This document shows positions 14,184 to 22,543 of a stretch of 28,540 nucleotides of DNA, piece after piece. The stretch spans positions 1-28,540 of the forward strand of contig DJJR01000005.1 of assembly GCA_002434245.1 (NCBI GenBank), written 5' to 3'. Position numbers and translations under genes: made by a program. The notes under the pieces were generated by a model. That model worked only from the letters and a program-made list of their open reading frames with translations. It was not told the DNA's origin and searched no databases. Source of the DNA: Pelosinus fermentans (GTDB taxonomy: Bacteria; Bacillota; Negativicutes; DSM-13327). Each line of letters begins with the position of its first letter. The stretch's first letter is position 1.

Positions 14184-15467
14184 TTATTTTTTAGTTGCCG
14201 CAGCCAAATTCATTTCACATTTTTCAAAATCCAAAGTCGTAAAGTAATCTTCAATTGTTTCTGCACGGCGAATCATCTTAACTGCTCCCTCAGCTGTTAA
14301 CAGCAATTCAGCAGAACGTAATTTACCATTATAATTAAAACCCATTGCATGTCCATGAGCACCTGCATCATGCATCACAATAATGTCACCAATGTCAATA
14401 CGCGGCAAGTTGCGGTCAATGGCAAATTTATCATTATTCTCACATAAAGAACCCGTCACATCATACACATGATCAAGAGGCAGAGTTTCTTTTCCTGCAA
14501 CCGTAATATGATGATAGGAACCATACAAACCAGGACGCATCAAGTTTGCCATACATGCATCAAGTCCTACATAGTTTTTATAAATCTCTTTTTTATGGAG
14601 CACAGTAGAAACCAGATATCCATAAGGACCTGTAACCATTCTGCCACATTCCATGGTGATTTTTAAAGGATGCAGTCCATTAGCCACAATCTTTTCTTCA
14701 TAGACTTTACGTACACCTTGACTGACAGCATCCAGATCTACAGCCTGCTGCTCAGGGCGATACGGAATGCCAATCCCGCCACCCAAATCAATCATCTCAA
14801 TGCGAATCCCTAGTTTTTGATACACTTCAACGACCAAATCAAACATCATTGCTGCCGTAGCCACAAAACTGTCAGGATTTAACTCGTTAGAAATTACCAT
14901 AGTATGCAAAGCAAAGCGTTTTACTCCTTTACTTTGGATGATCTTATATGCCTCAAAAATTTGTTTTCTGGTTAAGCCATATTTGGCTTCTTCCGGATAA
15001 CCGATAATATCGTTGCCGCCTTCCAGCAAAGGACCTGGATTATAGCGAAAGGAAACTAATTCAGGTAAGCCTACATGTTTTTCTAAATATTCAATATGGC
15101 TAATATCATCAAGATTAATAATAGCTCCTAAGTCTTTGGCTGCCTGATACTCTTCGGCAGGAGTATCATTAGACGAAAACATAATGTCTTCTCCCACAAT
15201 TCCAGATTGTTTGGATAAAATGAGTTCGGGTAAAGAACTGCAATCAGCACCAACGCCTTCTTCCTGCAGTATTTTTAAGATATGTGGATTAGGAGTAGCC
15301 TTTACAGCAAAATACTCTTTAAATCCTGGTGCCCAGGAGAAAGCCGCTAATAATTTGCGGACATTATTCCGAATCGCCTGCTCATCATAAATATGAAAAG
15401 GAGTCGGATAATGCGCAATAATTTCCTCAAGCTCAAGCTTAGTAAATGGTAATGTTTTTTCTGCCAT
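14184..15467 (-). CDS. lysA: Diaminopimelate decarboxylase
   Basis: This 427-residue fold-III PLP enzyme converts meso-diaminopimelate to lysine. The PLP lysine is Lys56 in EYFAVKATPNP; the glycine-rich phosphate loop is IDLGGGIGIPYRPEQ; ECGRMVTGPYG replaces the common EPGR; the substrate-binding C-terminal part shows RPGLYGSYHH and the active-site cysteine in GSLCENNDKFA. The function assignment is strongly supported by the complete lysine riboswitch and terminator in its leader, since lysA is a typical target. ACCTCC-complementary GGAGGT stands before the ATG. It is a single-gene unit with its own promoter and terminator. The HTMVISNEL stretch, where many LysA proteins have a GxHxHIGS motif, marks it as a divergent subtype. 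Confidence 0.9.
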   Translation of the reverse strand: MAEKTLPFTKLELEEIIAHYPTPFHIYDEQAIRNNVRKLLAAFSWAPGFKEYFAVKATPNPHILKILQEEGVGADCSSLPELILSKQSGIVGEDIMFSSNDTPAEEYQAAKDLGAIINLDDISHIEYLEKHVGLPELVSFRYNPGPLLEGGNDIIGYPEEAKYGLTRKQIFEAYKIIQSKGVKRFALHTMVISNELNPDSFVATAAMMFDLVVEVYQKLGIRIEMIDLGGGIGIPYRPEQQAVDLDAVSQGVRKVYEEKIVANGLHPLKITMECGRMVTGPYGYLVSTVLHKKEIYKNYVGLDACMANLMRPGLYGSYHHITVAGKETLPLDHVYDVTGSLCENNDKFAIDRNLPRIDIGDIIVMHDAGAHGHAMGFNYNGKLRSAELLLTAEGAVKMIRRAETIEDYFTTLDFEKCEMNLAAATKK

Positions 15468-15540
15468 AGTAATGTTGTACCTCCTGAATTGTTATTATAG
15501 ATTCTAAAGCTTCTCCTCATTCGTTATGAAGCAAGCCTCT

Positions 15541-15585
15541 AGTAAAAAGTAAAAGCGGTCTGCGGAAAACTATTCCGCAAACCGC
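15541..15585 (-). terminator. Terminator of the lysine riboswitch
   Basis: Stem 15555-15585 (GCGGTTTGCGG paired with CCGCAGACCGC, one G-U) is followed on the minus strand by TTTTACTTTTTAC. It lies between aptamer and lysA and is the expected lysine-dependent attenuator. Confidence 0.88.
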
Positions 15586-15609
15586 CATAAGAATTCAAAT
15601 GATCTCACA

Positions 15610-15790
15610 ACCAGCAATGCAGATAGCACTCCATCCAACTTGGATGACAGTCTTGCACTTATTCAATACAAAACCAATAAACGGGTCTTGCCAAACCCTT
15701 CTACTTCGGCGGATATTCCTTTTTGCATCTTTCATCGCTGGCAACTCCAGATACATATTCTTAATATACCGCGCCTCTATCTTATCTTTA
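15610..15790 (-). ncRNA. Lysine riboswitch (L box)
   Basis: On the minus strand the aptamer shows GATAGAGGCGCGG at the 5' side, GGAGTTGCCAGCGATGAAAG, CCGCCGAAG, GGGTTTGGC, GACTGTCATCC and the closing GGAGTGCTATCTGCA, matching the order of conserved blocks in the Bacillus lysC L box (AGAGGTGCG, GCCGAAGC, GGCTGTCA, GGAGGGCTATCTC). GATAG and CTATC form the P1 base. The regulated gene is lysA. Confidence 0.93.
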
Positions 15791-15810
15791 TTTATCTTGT
15801 TATTTTTATA

Positions 15811-15840
15811 AGTATAGACTAATCTAGTTTGTCATGTCAA
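15811..15840 (-). promoter_or_regulatory. Sigma-70 promoter of the lysine riboswitch/lysA unit
   Basis: TTGACA (15835-15840) and TATACT (15811-15816) with an 18-base spacer, placing the start near 15804 directly before the L box. Confidence 0.75.
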
Positions 15841-15867
15841 CTCTTATTCTATTCTTTTATTCATTTT

Positions 15868-17253
15868 CTACCTTGGTTTGACTAAAATAGCTGGATTCAT
15901 ATATAAATCATATTGTTCTGCACTGACTTCTCCAGTAGCCAAAGCAGATTCTTTCAGCGTAATACCTTCTTTTGCAGCTCTTTTTGCAATCTGTGCTGCT
16001 TTATCATAGCCCACAAGGGGTACTAAACCAGTGATGAGAATTAATGATTGGTGTAAATAAAAATCAATCACATCCTCCCTTGGCTGTATGCCAATGGCAC
16101 AATTTTCGTTAAAGGAATGTATCCCATCAGCTAATAAGTTAATAGATTGCAGTAAATTATACACAAGTACAGGCATAAATACATTCAATTGAAAATTCCC
16201 TTGACTCGCAGCAAACGAAATCGTTGTATCATTGCCAAATACTTGCGCTACAACCATGGTCAAAGCCTCTGATTGAGTAGGATTTACTTTTGCTGGCATG
16301 ATAGAGCTCCCCGGCTCATTCTCAGGTATTTTAATCTCACCTATACCGCAGCGTGGGCCACTTGCCAGCCAGCGAACATCATTGGCAATTTTCATCAAGT
16401 CTGCCGCTAAGGCTTTGATGATGCCATGAACTGCCACGACTTCATCCTTACTCGTCAAAGCATGAAATTTATTTGGTGCAGTATGAAACTGCTTTTCTGT
16501 TAGCTTAGTGATTTCTGCAGCAATTAATTCACCAAACCCGACTGGAGAATTAATACCTGTACCGACAGCAGTTCCTCCCATTGCCAAATCGCGCATGAAA
16601 TTAATACCAATAGTCAGCATTTCTTCATTTCTTTCGAGCATCCGTACCCAGCCGCTTATCTCTTGCCCAAAAGTAAGGGGAGTTGCATCCATCAGATGGG
16701 TTCGGCCAATTTTAATGATATGATTATATTCCTCGGACTTTTGCTGTAAGGTTTGTTTTAATGCTGCAATCGCCGGCAGCAATTTATCAATCACTAAACT
16801 AACACCAGCAACGTGAATGGCGGCAGGGAAAATATCATTAGAACTTTGTGATTTATTTACGTGATCATTGGGATGAACAACCACTGCTTTCCCATTTTCC
16901 GTTAATAATTGATTTGCCCGATGAGCAATAACTTCATTCATATTCATATTAAACTGTGTACCACTGCCTGTCTGCCATACAGACAAAGGGAAATTTCCAT
17001 CCAATTTTCCTGCCAGCACTTCATCGCAAGCTGCCACAATAGCGTGAGTTCGCTCTTCATCCAATAGATTCAGCCTATGATTTACTATGGCGGCCGCTTT
17101 CTTCAAAGTAGCAAATACACCAACTAATTCATAAGGAATCTTTTCTATGCCAATACGAAAATTTTCAAAACTGCGCTGGGTTTGGGCTCCCCACAACTTA
17201 TCCTTTGGTACACGTATTTCCCCCATTGAATCCTTCTCAATACGATATTCCAT
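15868..17253 (-). CDS. fumC: Fumarate hydratase, class II
   Basis: This 461-residue iron-independent fumarase interconverts fumarate and malate. Signatures are WQTGSGTQFNMNMNEVIAHR (93-112), the HPNDHVNKSQSSND block, GRTHLMDATP with the catalytic His186, and the fumarase/aspartase loop GSSIMPAKVNPTQSEA (315-330). The loop has Ala where most FumC proteins have Gly (aspartase has SIMPAKVNP), but VWQTGSGT, DATP and NPTQ-EALTM support fumarase over aspartase. A GAGGAGGG site precedes the ATG. It is a monocistronic unit between lysA and the larA-like gene, and would feed an anaplerotic or reductive C4 branch. I see no clear terminator between its stop and the lysine-riboswitch promoter. Confidence 0.92.
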   Translation of the reverse strand: MEYRIEKDSMGEIRVPKDKLWGAQTQRSFENFRIGIEKIPYELVGVFATLKKAAAIVNHRLNLLDEERTHAIVAACDEVLAGKLDGNFPLSVWQTGSGTQFNMNMNEVIAHRANQLLTENGKAVVVHPNDHVNKSQSSNDIFPAAIHVAGVSLVIDKLLPAIAALKQTLQQKSEEYNHIIKIGRTHLMDATPLTFGQEISGWVRMLERNEEMLTIGINFMRDLAMGGTAVGTGINSPVGFGELIAAEITKLTEKQFHTAPNKFHALTSKDEVVAVHGIIKALAADLMKIANDVRWLASGPRCGIGEIKIPENEPGSSIMPAKVNPTQSEALTMVVAQVFGNDTTISFAASQGNFQLNVFMPVLVYNLLQSINLLADGIHSFNENCAIGIQPREDVIDFYLHQSLILITGLVPLVGYDKAAQIAKRAAKEGITLKESALATGEVSAEQYDLYMNPAILVKPR

Positions 17254-17400
17254 ACAAAAACCCTCCTCATAATCAATTGAATCTGCTCTTGCTGTAGTTC
17301 AGACTAATACGTAAGGGATAATAAACCATTACTTTATCTCTTCCCTATTGGCAGCAACAATCCTGCTGCTATACTAAAGCTTTTAAAAAAGAAAATATTT

Positions 17401-17440
17401 GAACCGCGAAGATACGAAGGACTATGAAGAACACGAAGAT
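17401..17440. repeat. Dispersed CGAAG-module repeat
   Basis: GAACCGCGAAGATACGAAGG followed by ACTATGAAGAACACGAAGAT: purine-rich units of CGAAG/TGAAG at 8-10-base spacing. Related modules occur at 22544-22632 and 28421-28440. It directly precedes a CAGAG module, as at 28421. Confidence 0.75.
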
Positions 17441-17446
17441 TTTTTT

Positions 17447-17512
17447 AACCGCAGAGGCGCAGAGAACACAGAGAAATAAAACTCTCTCTGTGTTCTCTGC
17501 GCCTCTGCGGTT
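17447..17512. repeat. CAGAG-module repeat forming a perfect 28-bp hairpin
   Basis: Arms 17447-17474 and 17485-17512 are exact complements around a 10-base loop. The arm opens AACCGCAGAGGCGCAGAG. It lies 17 bases after the stop of the larA-like gene and could serve as its terminator or 3' stabiliser, although the T-run on that strand is missing (A-run instead). The rest of the 17254-17400 gap shows no gene. Confidence 0.85.
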
Positions 17513-17529
17513 ACATTATTTTTATCGTA

Positions 17530-18825
17530 TTAAACACTTTCGATTGGTACTGTGTTGGCGCCATGAGCCATGACGGTGATCGTGTATTCTTTCTTGTTTA
17601 TTATTTTTTCAGCTATAATGATTGCCTCATCCAAGCTGGCCGCAGTCAGCATTCCTGCTTTTTCAAAGAACTCTTTATTCTGAGGCAATGAAACAACAAT
17701 GTGAGGAACTTCCTTTGCCATATATCCAATTTTTAATGCAACGAATCCTGGAACAGTAAAACCTTTTCGTAAAGCCAATTCTCGCTCATACAGCGAATCA
17801 TAGTTAAACCAACCGCTAAAATCAGGCGGCTCCATAATATCACGGCATTCCAGCAGTAAAATCACTACACCTGTAGATTTTACCGCCATGAAGGAGTTTC
17901 CAATGGTTTTGGAGCCTTGATACAGATTGATGTCTTTCGGGAATCCTCCAGCAGAAGCAATGACCAAATCAGTTTTTCCGCTTATGGGAACACCAAATAT
18001 CTCATTCGCTGTTTTGCAGCCTTGGAGCCAAGCTTCATGCCAGTGACCGGCAACAAAAGATGCAAACTGACCTTCCGGTGTAAACACTGCATTTAATAAA
18101 AAGGCTGGTTTCAGTAATTCTGCCATTTCCAGCATATCTGCATGCATAGGGTTATTTTCCAATTTACCAACAGTACATTCTGGACTTACCCCCTGTCCAA
18201 TTACTGTATGAAGACATAAACTATGATTTTCCTGAATCGTGCTATAAGAGGAGATCCCTGGCATGATGGCTTTACGTCCGCCACCAAAGCCAGCCATTAA
18301 ATGATGAACAATGCCGCCTGTTAAAATGACTTTATCAGCATTAACTACGTGCTTGTTCATCTGAACATCTTTTCCCCGTGAAGTTTGACCCACATAAACA
18401 AATTCGTCGGTTTCTGGCGCATGACTTTGCAGGATCACTATACGTTTCACAATTTCCTGACCAAAAGTCAGTACATTTTCCTCATGAGTATGATGGCGAT
18501 GGGCGCCAAGTGCAACAATAAGAGAAATATCTTCATCAGGTATACCAGATTTATTTAGTTCATTCAGCAAAGTAGGTAAAAACAAATCATGACGCACCCA
18601 TTGACGAGTTATATCACTAGCAACGATGACCACTTTATCACCTTGCTGTATTACATTTTTTAGAGGCAGTGTACCAATTGGATTGTTCAGTACCTCACGA
18701 ACAGCAGCTTCTACATCTAAAACTGCTTTCGCTGGCTTACCTTCCACAACATTTACAACGCGTTCTTCCGGCAAAGCTACTTTAATTTCACTATCACCAA
18801 AACCAAATGAAAATTCTTTTAACAT
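17530..18825 (-). CDS. LarA-family nickel-pincer racemase (lactate racemase-like)
   Basis: This 431-residue protein belongs to the LarA family, which racemises or epimerises 2-hydroxy acids using a covalently bound nickel-pincer nucleotide. Residues matching the Lactobacillus LarA active site are present: DITR (Asp71, Arg74), His109 in ALGAHRH, His174/His175 in GGIVHHLMAGF, the cofactor-bearing lysine Lys185 in GGGRKAIMPG and His201. The length is normal. None of the cofactor-synthesis genes (larB, larC, larE) is in the window. It starts 13 bases downstream of a gene for an MFS organic-anion transporter, so the two form an operon and probably act on the same imported hydroxy acid. LarA homologues have diverse substrates, so lactate is not certain. 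Confidence 0.85.
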   Translation of the reverse strand: MLKEFSFGFGDSEIKVALPEERVVNVVEGKPAKAVLDVEAAVREVLNNPIGTLPLKNVIQQGDKVVIVASDITRQWVRHDLFLPTLLNELNKSGIPDEDISLIVALGAHRHHTHEENVLTFGQEIVKRIVILQSHAPETDEFVYVGQTSRGKDVQMNKHVVNADKVILTGGIVHHLMAGFGGGRKAIMPGISSYSTIQENHSLCLHTVIGQGVSPECTVGKLENNPMHADMLEMAELLKPAFLLNAVFTPEGQFASFVAGHWHEAWLQGCKTANEIFGVPISGKTDLVIASAGGFPKDINLYQGSKTIGNSFMAVKSTGVVILLLECRDIMEPPDFSGWFNYDSLYERELALRKGFTVPGFVALKIGYMAKEVPHIVVSLPQNKEFFEKAGMLTAASLDEAIIIAEKIINKKEYTITVMAHGANTVPIESV

Positions 18826-18837
18826 CCAGCATCTCTC

Positions 18838-20124
18838 CTATGCAATCTTTTCAAGATTATTATTTTCCTTTAGTACTAAAGGCTTATCAGGCTTGACAGC
18901 CAACCATGCAACAATGCCAATCACGGCTGAAGCTGCAGTTGTGAGAATAGCTGCCTGCCAGCCATAATTCGTTGCAACCCATGCTGTAGCAACCGGAGCA
19001 GCAATGCCGCCCATATTCCCCCAGAAATTCATCCAGCCAGTTATCGATCCAGCAAATTTACCTCCAATATCCAGACAGGCGGCCCATGAAGCATTAAAAG
19101 TAAATCCAAGAGATCCTAAGGATATCGTTAGCCATAGTACATTCAGCCAAGGTACAGTTGCCACTGCTCCCAGGTAAAGAGTTATACAGCAGATAATGAG
19201 TCCTAGAATGCCAAATAAAGTGCGGGATTTATGCCTTGACACACCGGAGGCGACTAATTTATCACTGATATAGCCGCATGTAGCCGTTACTATACATAAT
19301 GCCGCCCAAGGAAAAGAAGCAGCAATCCCCATTTTCTGCAAAGAAAAATTTTGAGCCTCTATTAAGTATAATGGCAACCAAGCTAAAAATACATACATAA
19401 TATAATCCGTTATAAAATATTGAATCCCAATAGCCCAAAACTGAGAAGAGCCCAAAAAAGCACGCCAAGGTGCCAGTTCTTTTTTATCACTATCTACCAT
19501 TAGACCTTCTTCTATGTAATCAGCCTCTGCAGCATTGGTGAATTTACTATCCTTGGGAGTATCCTTGGCTAAATAATACCAAAGTCCTGCCAATAGTAAA
19601 CCTACTCCACCAAAAATAACAAATACGGAACGCCAGCCAAAATTCATCATTAATACGATCGTAAGTGTTGGACCAATAACCGGTCCAAAAAATACACCGC
19701 TTAACATAAATGAAGAAGCACGCCCTTTTTCATTATTATTAAACCAACGGTAAATAAATCTTCCAAAGGCAGGTGCCATAGGACCTTCTCCGATGCCAAA
19801 CAGACTTCTCGCCAAAACAAAGGAAGTAAAGTTACTACACGCTCCTGTTAATACTGTAAAAGCTGACCACCAAGTAGCTGCTAGTGCCAGAACCCTCCGA
19901 TGTCCCCAAAATTCAGACATGATTCCACCTGGTATTTGCATAAAAGCATAGCCAACAAAAAAAGCCGTCTGAATAAATCCCATATCCATTTTGCTAAAGC
20001 CTAATTCTTGCATAATAGTGGGAGTGGCTACTGATAAATTGACTCGATCCATGTAAGAAATAAAACTAATAAAAAACATAAGTCCTGCTAATTTCCATCG
20101 AAAACTTGTTTTTGTCTGCCCCAT
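18838..20124 (-). CDS. MFS transporter, anion:cation symporter (hexuronate/glucarate type)
   Basis: This 428-residue inner-membrane protein has the twelve-helix major facilitator pattern. The first helix carries FISFISYMDRVNLSVATP, the MDR-N signature of the anion:cation symporter family (ExuT, GudP and related carriers of sugar acids and hydroxy acids); the helix 2-3 loop reads GIMSEFWGHRRVLA, and helix 4-5 shows RSLFGIGEGPMAPAFGRFIYRWF. AAGGAGGAT stands before the ATG. It is the first gene of the larA-like operon and has a near-consensus sigma-70 promoter 65 bases upstream. The combination suggests uptake of a chiral hydroxy acid followed by racemisation. The substrate cannot be named from the sequence. 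Confidence 0.88.
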   Translation of the reverse strand: MGQTKTSFRWKLAGLMFFISFISYMDRVNLSVATPTIMQELGFSKMDMGFIQTAFFVGYAFMQIPGGIMSEFWGHRRVLALAATWWSAFTVLTGACSNFTSFVLARSLFGIGEGPMAPAFGRFIYRWFNNNEKGRASSFMLSGVFFGPVIGPTLTIVLMMNFGWRSVFVIFGGVGLLLAGLWYYLAKDTPKDSKFTNAAEADYIEEGLMVDSDKKELAPWRAFLGSSQFWAIGIQYFITDYIMYVFLAWLPLYLIEAQNFSLQKMGIAASFPWAALCIVTATCGYISDKLVASGVSRHKSRTLFGILGLIICCITLYLGAVATVPWLNVLWLTISLGSLGFTFNASWAACLDIGGKFAGSITGWMNFWGNMGGIAAPVATAWVATNYGWQAAILTTAASAVIGIVAWLAVKPDKPLVLKENNNLEKIA

Positions 20125-20188
20125 ACGATAATCCTCCTTAATTATGAATATAAGTATTTTTGCAATGGACTTCTATTCATATTATCAC

Positions 20189-20217
20189 ATTATACTTTTG
20201 TTAAGTTTACATGTCAA
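20189..20217 (-). promoter_or_regulatory. Consensus sigma-70 promoter of the MFS/larA-like operon
   Basis: Exact TTGACA (20212-20217) and exact TATAAT (20189-20194) with a 17-base spacer. The -35 box lies within the palindrome GTCAATTGAC (20213-20222), which could be an operator since so strong a promoter would otherwise be always on. Confidence 0.85.
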
Positions 20218-20248
20218 TTGACGAGAGATACGATTTTCTTAATTCTCC

Positions 20249-20278
20249 TTGACACCAGGTAGAAACTCATGCTACTAT
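20249..20278 (+). promoter_or_regulatory. Sigma-70 promoter of the SAM riboswitch unit
   Basis: TTGACA (20249-20254) and TACTAT (20273-20278) with an 18-base spacer and an extended -10 TGC; transcription starts just before the SAM riboswitch. Confidence 0.75.
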
Positions 20279-20300
20279 TACTTTCATCAACTACATACAT

Positions 20301-20403
20301 TCATCAAGAGTTAGCCGAGGGGATTGGCCCGATGAAGCTACGGCAACCACCGCGCAATGCGAACGGTGCCAATTCCAACAGGAATTTCCTGGGAGATGAG
20401 GAT
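20301..20403 (+). ncRNA. SAM-I riboswitch (S box)
   Basis: The plus strand holds the conserved S-box blocks: TCATCAAGAGTTAGCCGAGG, GGATTGGCCCGATGAAGC, CGGCAACC, GGTGCCAATTCC and the closing GGGAGATGAGGA that pairs with the 5' end. A terminator follows at 20419-20450. The regulated genes are an aminotransferase and MetQ, consistent with control by methionine/SAM level. Confidence 0.96.
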
Positions 20404-20418
20404 CATTTTTGAAAATAG

Positions 20419-20450
20419 AATCTTCTTCATCTTATGAAGAAGATTTTTTT
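20419..20450 (+). terminator. Terminator of the SAM riboswitch
   Basis: A perfect 12-bp stem (20419-20430 with 20434-20445), three-base loop, then a T-run; the expected SAM-dependent attenuator before the aminotransferase gene. Confidence 0.9.
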
Positions 20451-20476
20451 ATTATAAATGCAAAGGAGTCAATATT

Positions 20477-21667
20477 ATGAATCAAAATTCACACCAAGCT
20501 CAAACTCTGCGTAATTATGCCTCGGAAAAAGCTGGTCGTTTTACAGAATCTGTTATTAGAGAAATGTCTCGTATTGCTGCCGCTCATAAAGCCATTAATC
20601 TTGCACAAGGCTTTCCTGATTTTCCGGCATCAGATGAAATAAAAGAGGCCGCAGTTAAAGCAATTTTAGAAGATCACAATCAATATGCAATTACCTGGGG
20701 GACTAAGTCACTTAGAGATGCTATTGCTTTGAAAAACAAAAGAGACTATAACATTGATATTGACCCCGAAACGCAAATCACCGTATGCTGCGGTTCAACA
20801 GAAGGCATGGTAGCAACCCTTTTGGCCACTATTAATCCTGGGGATGAAGTCATTATATTTCAGCCTTTTTACGAAAACTATGGTCCTGATGCCGTATTAT
20901 GTGGTGCTACCCCCAAATACGTCCAACTGCATCCACCAGAATTCAGCTTTAACAAGGAAGAATTAACGGCGGCATTTTCAGAACGTACCAGGGCCATTAT
21001 TATTAATACTCCCAATAACCCTACTGGTAAAGTTTTTAATCGTGAAGAGCTGGATCTAATTGCCAAACTATGTATTCAATATGATGTCTTGGCAATTACA
21101 GACGAAATCTATGAACACATCATCTATGATGAAATAAAGCATATTCCTCTGGCTACCTTGCCTGACATGGCAGAACGAACCATAACCATCAATAGCATTT
21201 CAAAAACCTATAGCGTAACAGGCTGGCGCATTGGTTATGTGATTGCTTCCGGCGAAATCAGCCGTTCTATACGTAAAATGCATGACTTCTTGACGGTAGG
21301 AGCAGCCGCTCCCCTGCAAGTAGCCGCAGCTCAGGCTCTAAATTTTCCTACCACTTATTATGAAAAGTTAGGGGATTTTTACAGCAAGCGTCGCGATTTT
21401 ATGTTAAAGGAATTGACTGCCATCGGCTTTAATTGCATTCGCCCGGCCGGAGCCTATTATATTATGGCAGACATAGCACCTTTTGGCTGGAAGAATGATG
21501 TAGACTTTGCCCGTCACTTAGCTGAAAAAATAGGGGTTGCAGTCGTACCGGGATCTAGTTTTTATCAGGACGATGCCAATGACAAACATCGTTTTATCCG
21601 TTTTTGTTTCTGCAAACAATTTGCAACATTAGAAGCAGCAATCGAAAGACTGCAAAAATTGAAATAA
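20477..21667 (+). CDS. Class I/II PLP aminotransferase, probable methionine aminotransferase (YbdL/KAT-like)
   Basis: This 396-residue fold-I PLP enzyme shows INLAQGFPDFPA near the N-terminus, INTPNNPTGK (with Asn181), Asp209 in ITDEIYEHI, the Schiff-base lysine Lys243 in NSISKTYSVTGWRIGY, and the C-terminal RFIRFCFCK arginine. The opening and overall pattern resemble the YbdL/kynurenine-aminotransferase group, several members of which use methionine or its keto acid. Control by a SAM-I riboswitch and linkage to metQ support a role in methionine metabolism or salvage (for example re-amination of 2-keto-4-methylthiobutyrate). AAAGGAG lies before the ATG. It is the first gene of a two-gene unit with metQ, 29 bases apart. 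Substrate is inferred from context, not from residues. Confidence 0.85.
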   Translation: MNQNSHQAQTLRNYASEKAGRFTESVIREMSRIAAAHKAINLAQGFPDFPASDEIKEAAVKAILEDHNQYAITWGTKSLRDAIALKNKRDYNIDIDPETQITVCCGSTEGMVATLLATINPGDEVIIFQPFYENYGPDAVLCGATPKYVQLHPPEFSFNKEELTAAFSERTRAIIINTPNNPTGKVFNREELDLIAKLCIQYDVLAITDEIYEHIIYDEIKHIPLATLPDMAERTITINSISKTYSVTGWRIGYVIASGEISRSIRKMHDFLTVGAAAPLQVAAAQALNFPTTYYEKLGDFYSKRRDFMLKELTAIGFNCIRPAGAYYIMADIAPFGWKNDVDFARHLAEKIGVAVVPGSSFYQDDANDKHRFIRFCFCKQFATLEAAIERLQKLK

Positions 21668-21696
21668 AACATTATATTTTTAGGAGGCATATTTAA

Positions 21697-22515
21697 ATGA
21701 AAAAATCAATAAAATCCATTTCCCTTTTCCTATCCCTTCTCTTTATTCTAGGTTTAGCAACTGGATGCGGTCAGCAAAGTACTGCAAAAGTAGAACAGAA
21801 AACATTAAAAGTGGGTGTTACAGCTGGCCCTCATGCTGAAGTAATGGACGTAGTAAAGAAAATTGCCGAAAAGGATGGCTTGAAAATCGAAGTCGTTGAA
21901 TTTAATGATTATATTCAACCGAATGTAGCATTAAACCAAGGTGATATTGATGTCAATAGTTTTCAACATAAACCTTACCTTGACAATATTATTAAAGACC
22001 GCAATTATGATATCGTCTCAGTGGGCAACACAGTCATTTTTCCAATGGGTATTTATTCAAGCAAGTTGAAAAATATAGCGGATTTACAAGCAGGAGCCAT
22101 CGTTGCCATTCCTAACGATCCAACCAATGGAGGACGAGCTTTATTATTGCTAGAGAAAATTGGCCTTATTAAATTAAAACCAGGAATCGGATTAAAAGCC
22201 GCTGTTACTGATATTATTGAGAATCCTAAAAAAATTGTTATCAAAGAATTAGATGCAGCACAAATCCCCCGTTCCCTAGCTGACATGGATGTTGCCGCTA
22301 TTAACACCAATTACGCAATTACCGCTGGATTAGTACCGACTAAAGATGCAATTGCTATTGAAGATATCAACTCCCCTTATGCGAATATTATTGCTGTCCG
22401 TTCTAAAGATAAAGAAAATCCAGCAGTACAAAAATTCATCAAAGCCTATCACTCCGATGAAGTAAAAACCTTCATTAATGAACACTTTAAAGGTTCTGTT
22501 GCAGCAGCTTGGTAA
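21697..22515 (+). CDS. metQ: MetQ/NlpA-family substrate-binding lipoprotein
   Basis: This 272-residue protein is the binding component of a MetNIQ-type D/L-methionine ABC importer. The signal peptide has a lysine-rich start and a lipobox LATGC with the acylated Cys24. The mature domain shows the NlpA pattern: KVGVTAGPHAEVMDVVKKIA, VALNQGDIDVNSFQHKPYLD, and IPNDPTNGGRALLLLEKIGL, followed by a DMDVAAINTNYA segment. AGGAGG precedes the ATG. It is downstream of the aminotransferase under the SAM-I riboswitch. The partner genes metN (ATPase) and metI (permease), usually adjacent, are absent: the next gene is on the opposite strand. It therefore either works with a MetNI encoded elsewhere or widens the specificity of that importer. 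Confidence 0.93.
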   Translation: MKKSIKSISLFLSLLFILGLATGCGQQSTAKVEQKTLKVGVTAGPHAEVMDVVKKIAEKDGLKIEVVEFNDYIQPNVALNQGDIDVNSFQHKPYLDNIIKDRNYDIVSVGNTVIFPMGIYSSKLKNIADLQAGAIVAIPNDPTNGGRALLLLEKIGLIKLKPGIGLKAAVTDIIENPKKIVIKELDAAQIPRSLADMDVAAINTNYAITAGLVPTKDAIAIEDINSPYANIIAVRSKDKENPAVQKFIKAYHSDEVKTFINEHFKGSVAAAW

Positions 22516-22543
22516 AACCGGCACATAATAAATAAAACATTAT

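Noticed and set aside
15868..17253. Aspartate ammonia-lyase instead of fumarase
   Set aside because: The SIMPAKVNP loop is aspartase-like, but WQTGSGTQFNMN, GRTHLMDATP and NPTQSEALTM are fumarase features and dominate.
17401..17512. CRISPR array
   Set aside because: The short repeated units are not separated by unique spacers of constant length, and no cas gene is present; the structure is an inverted repeat plus tandem short modules.
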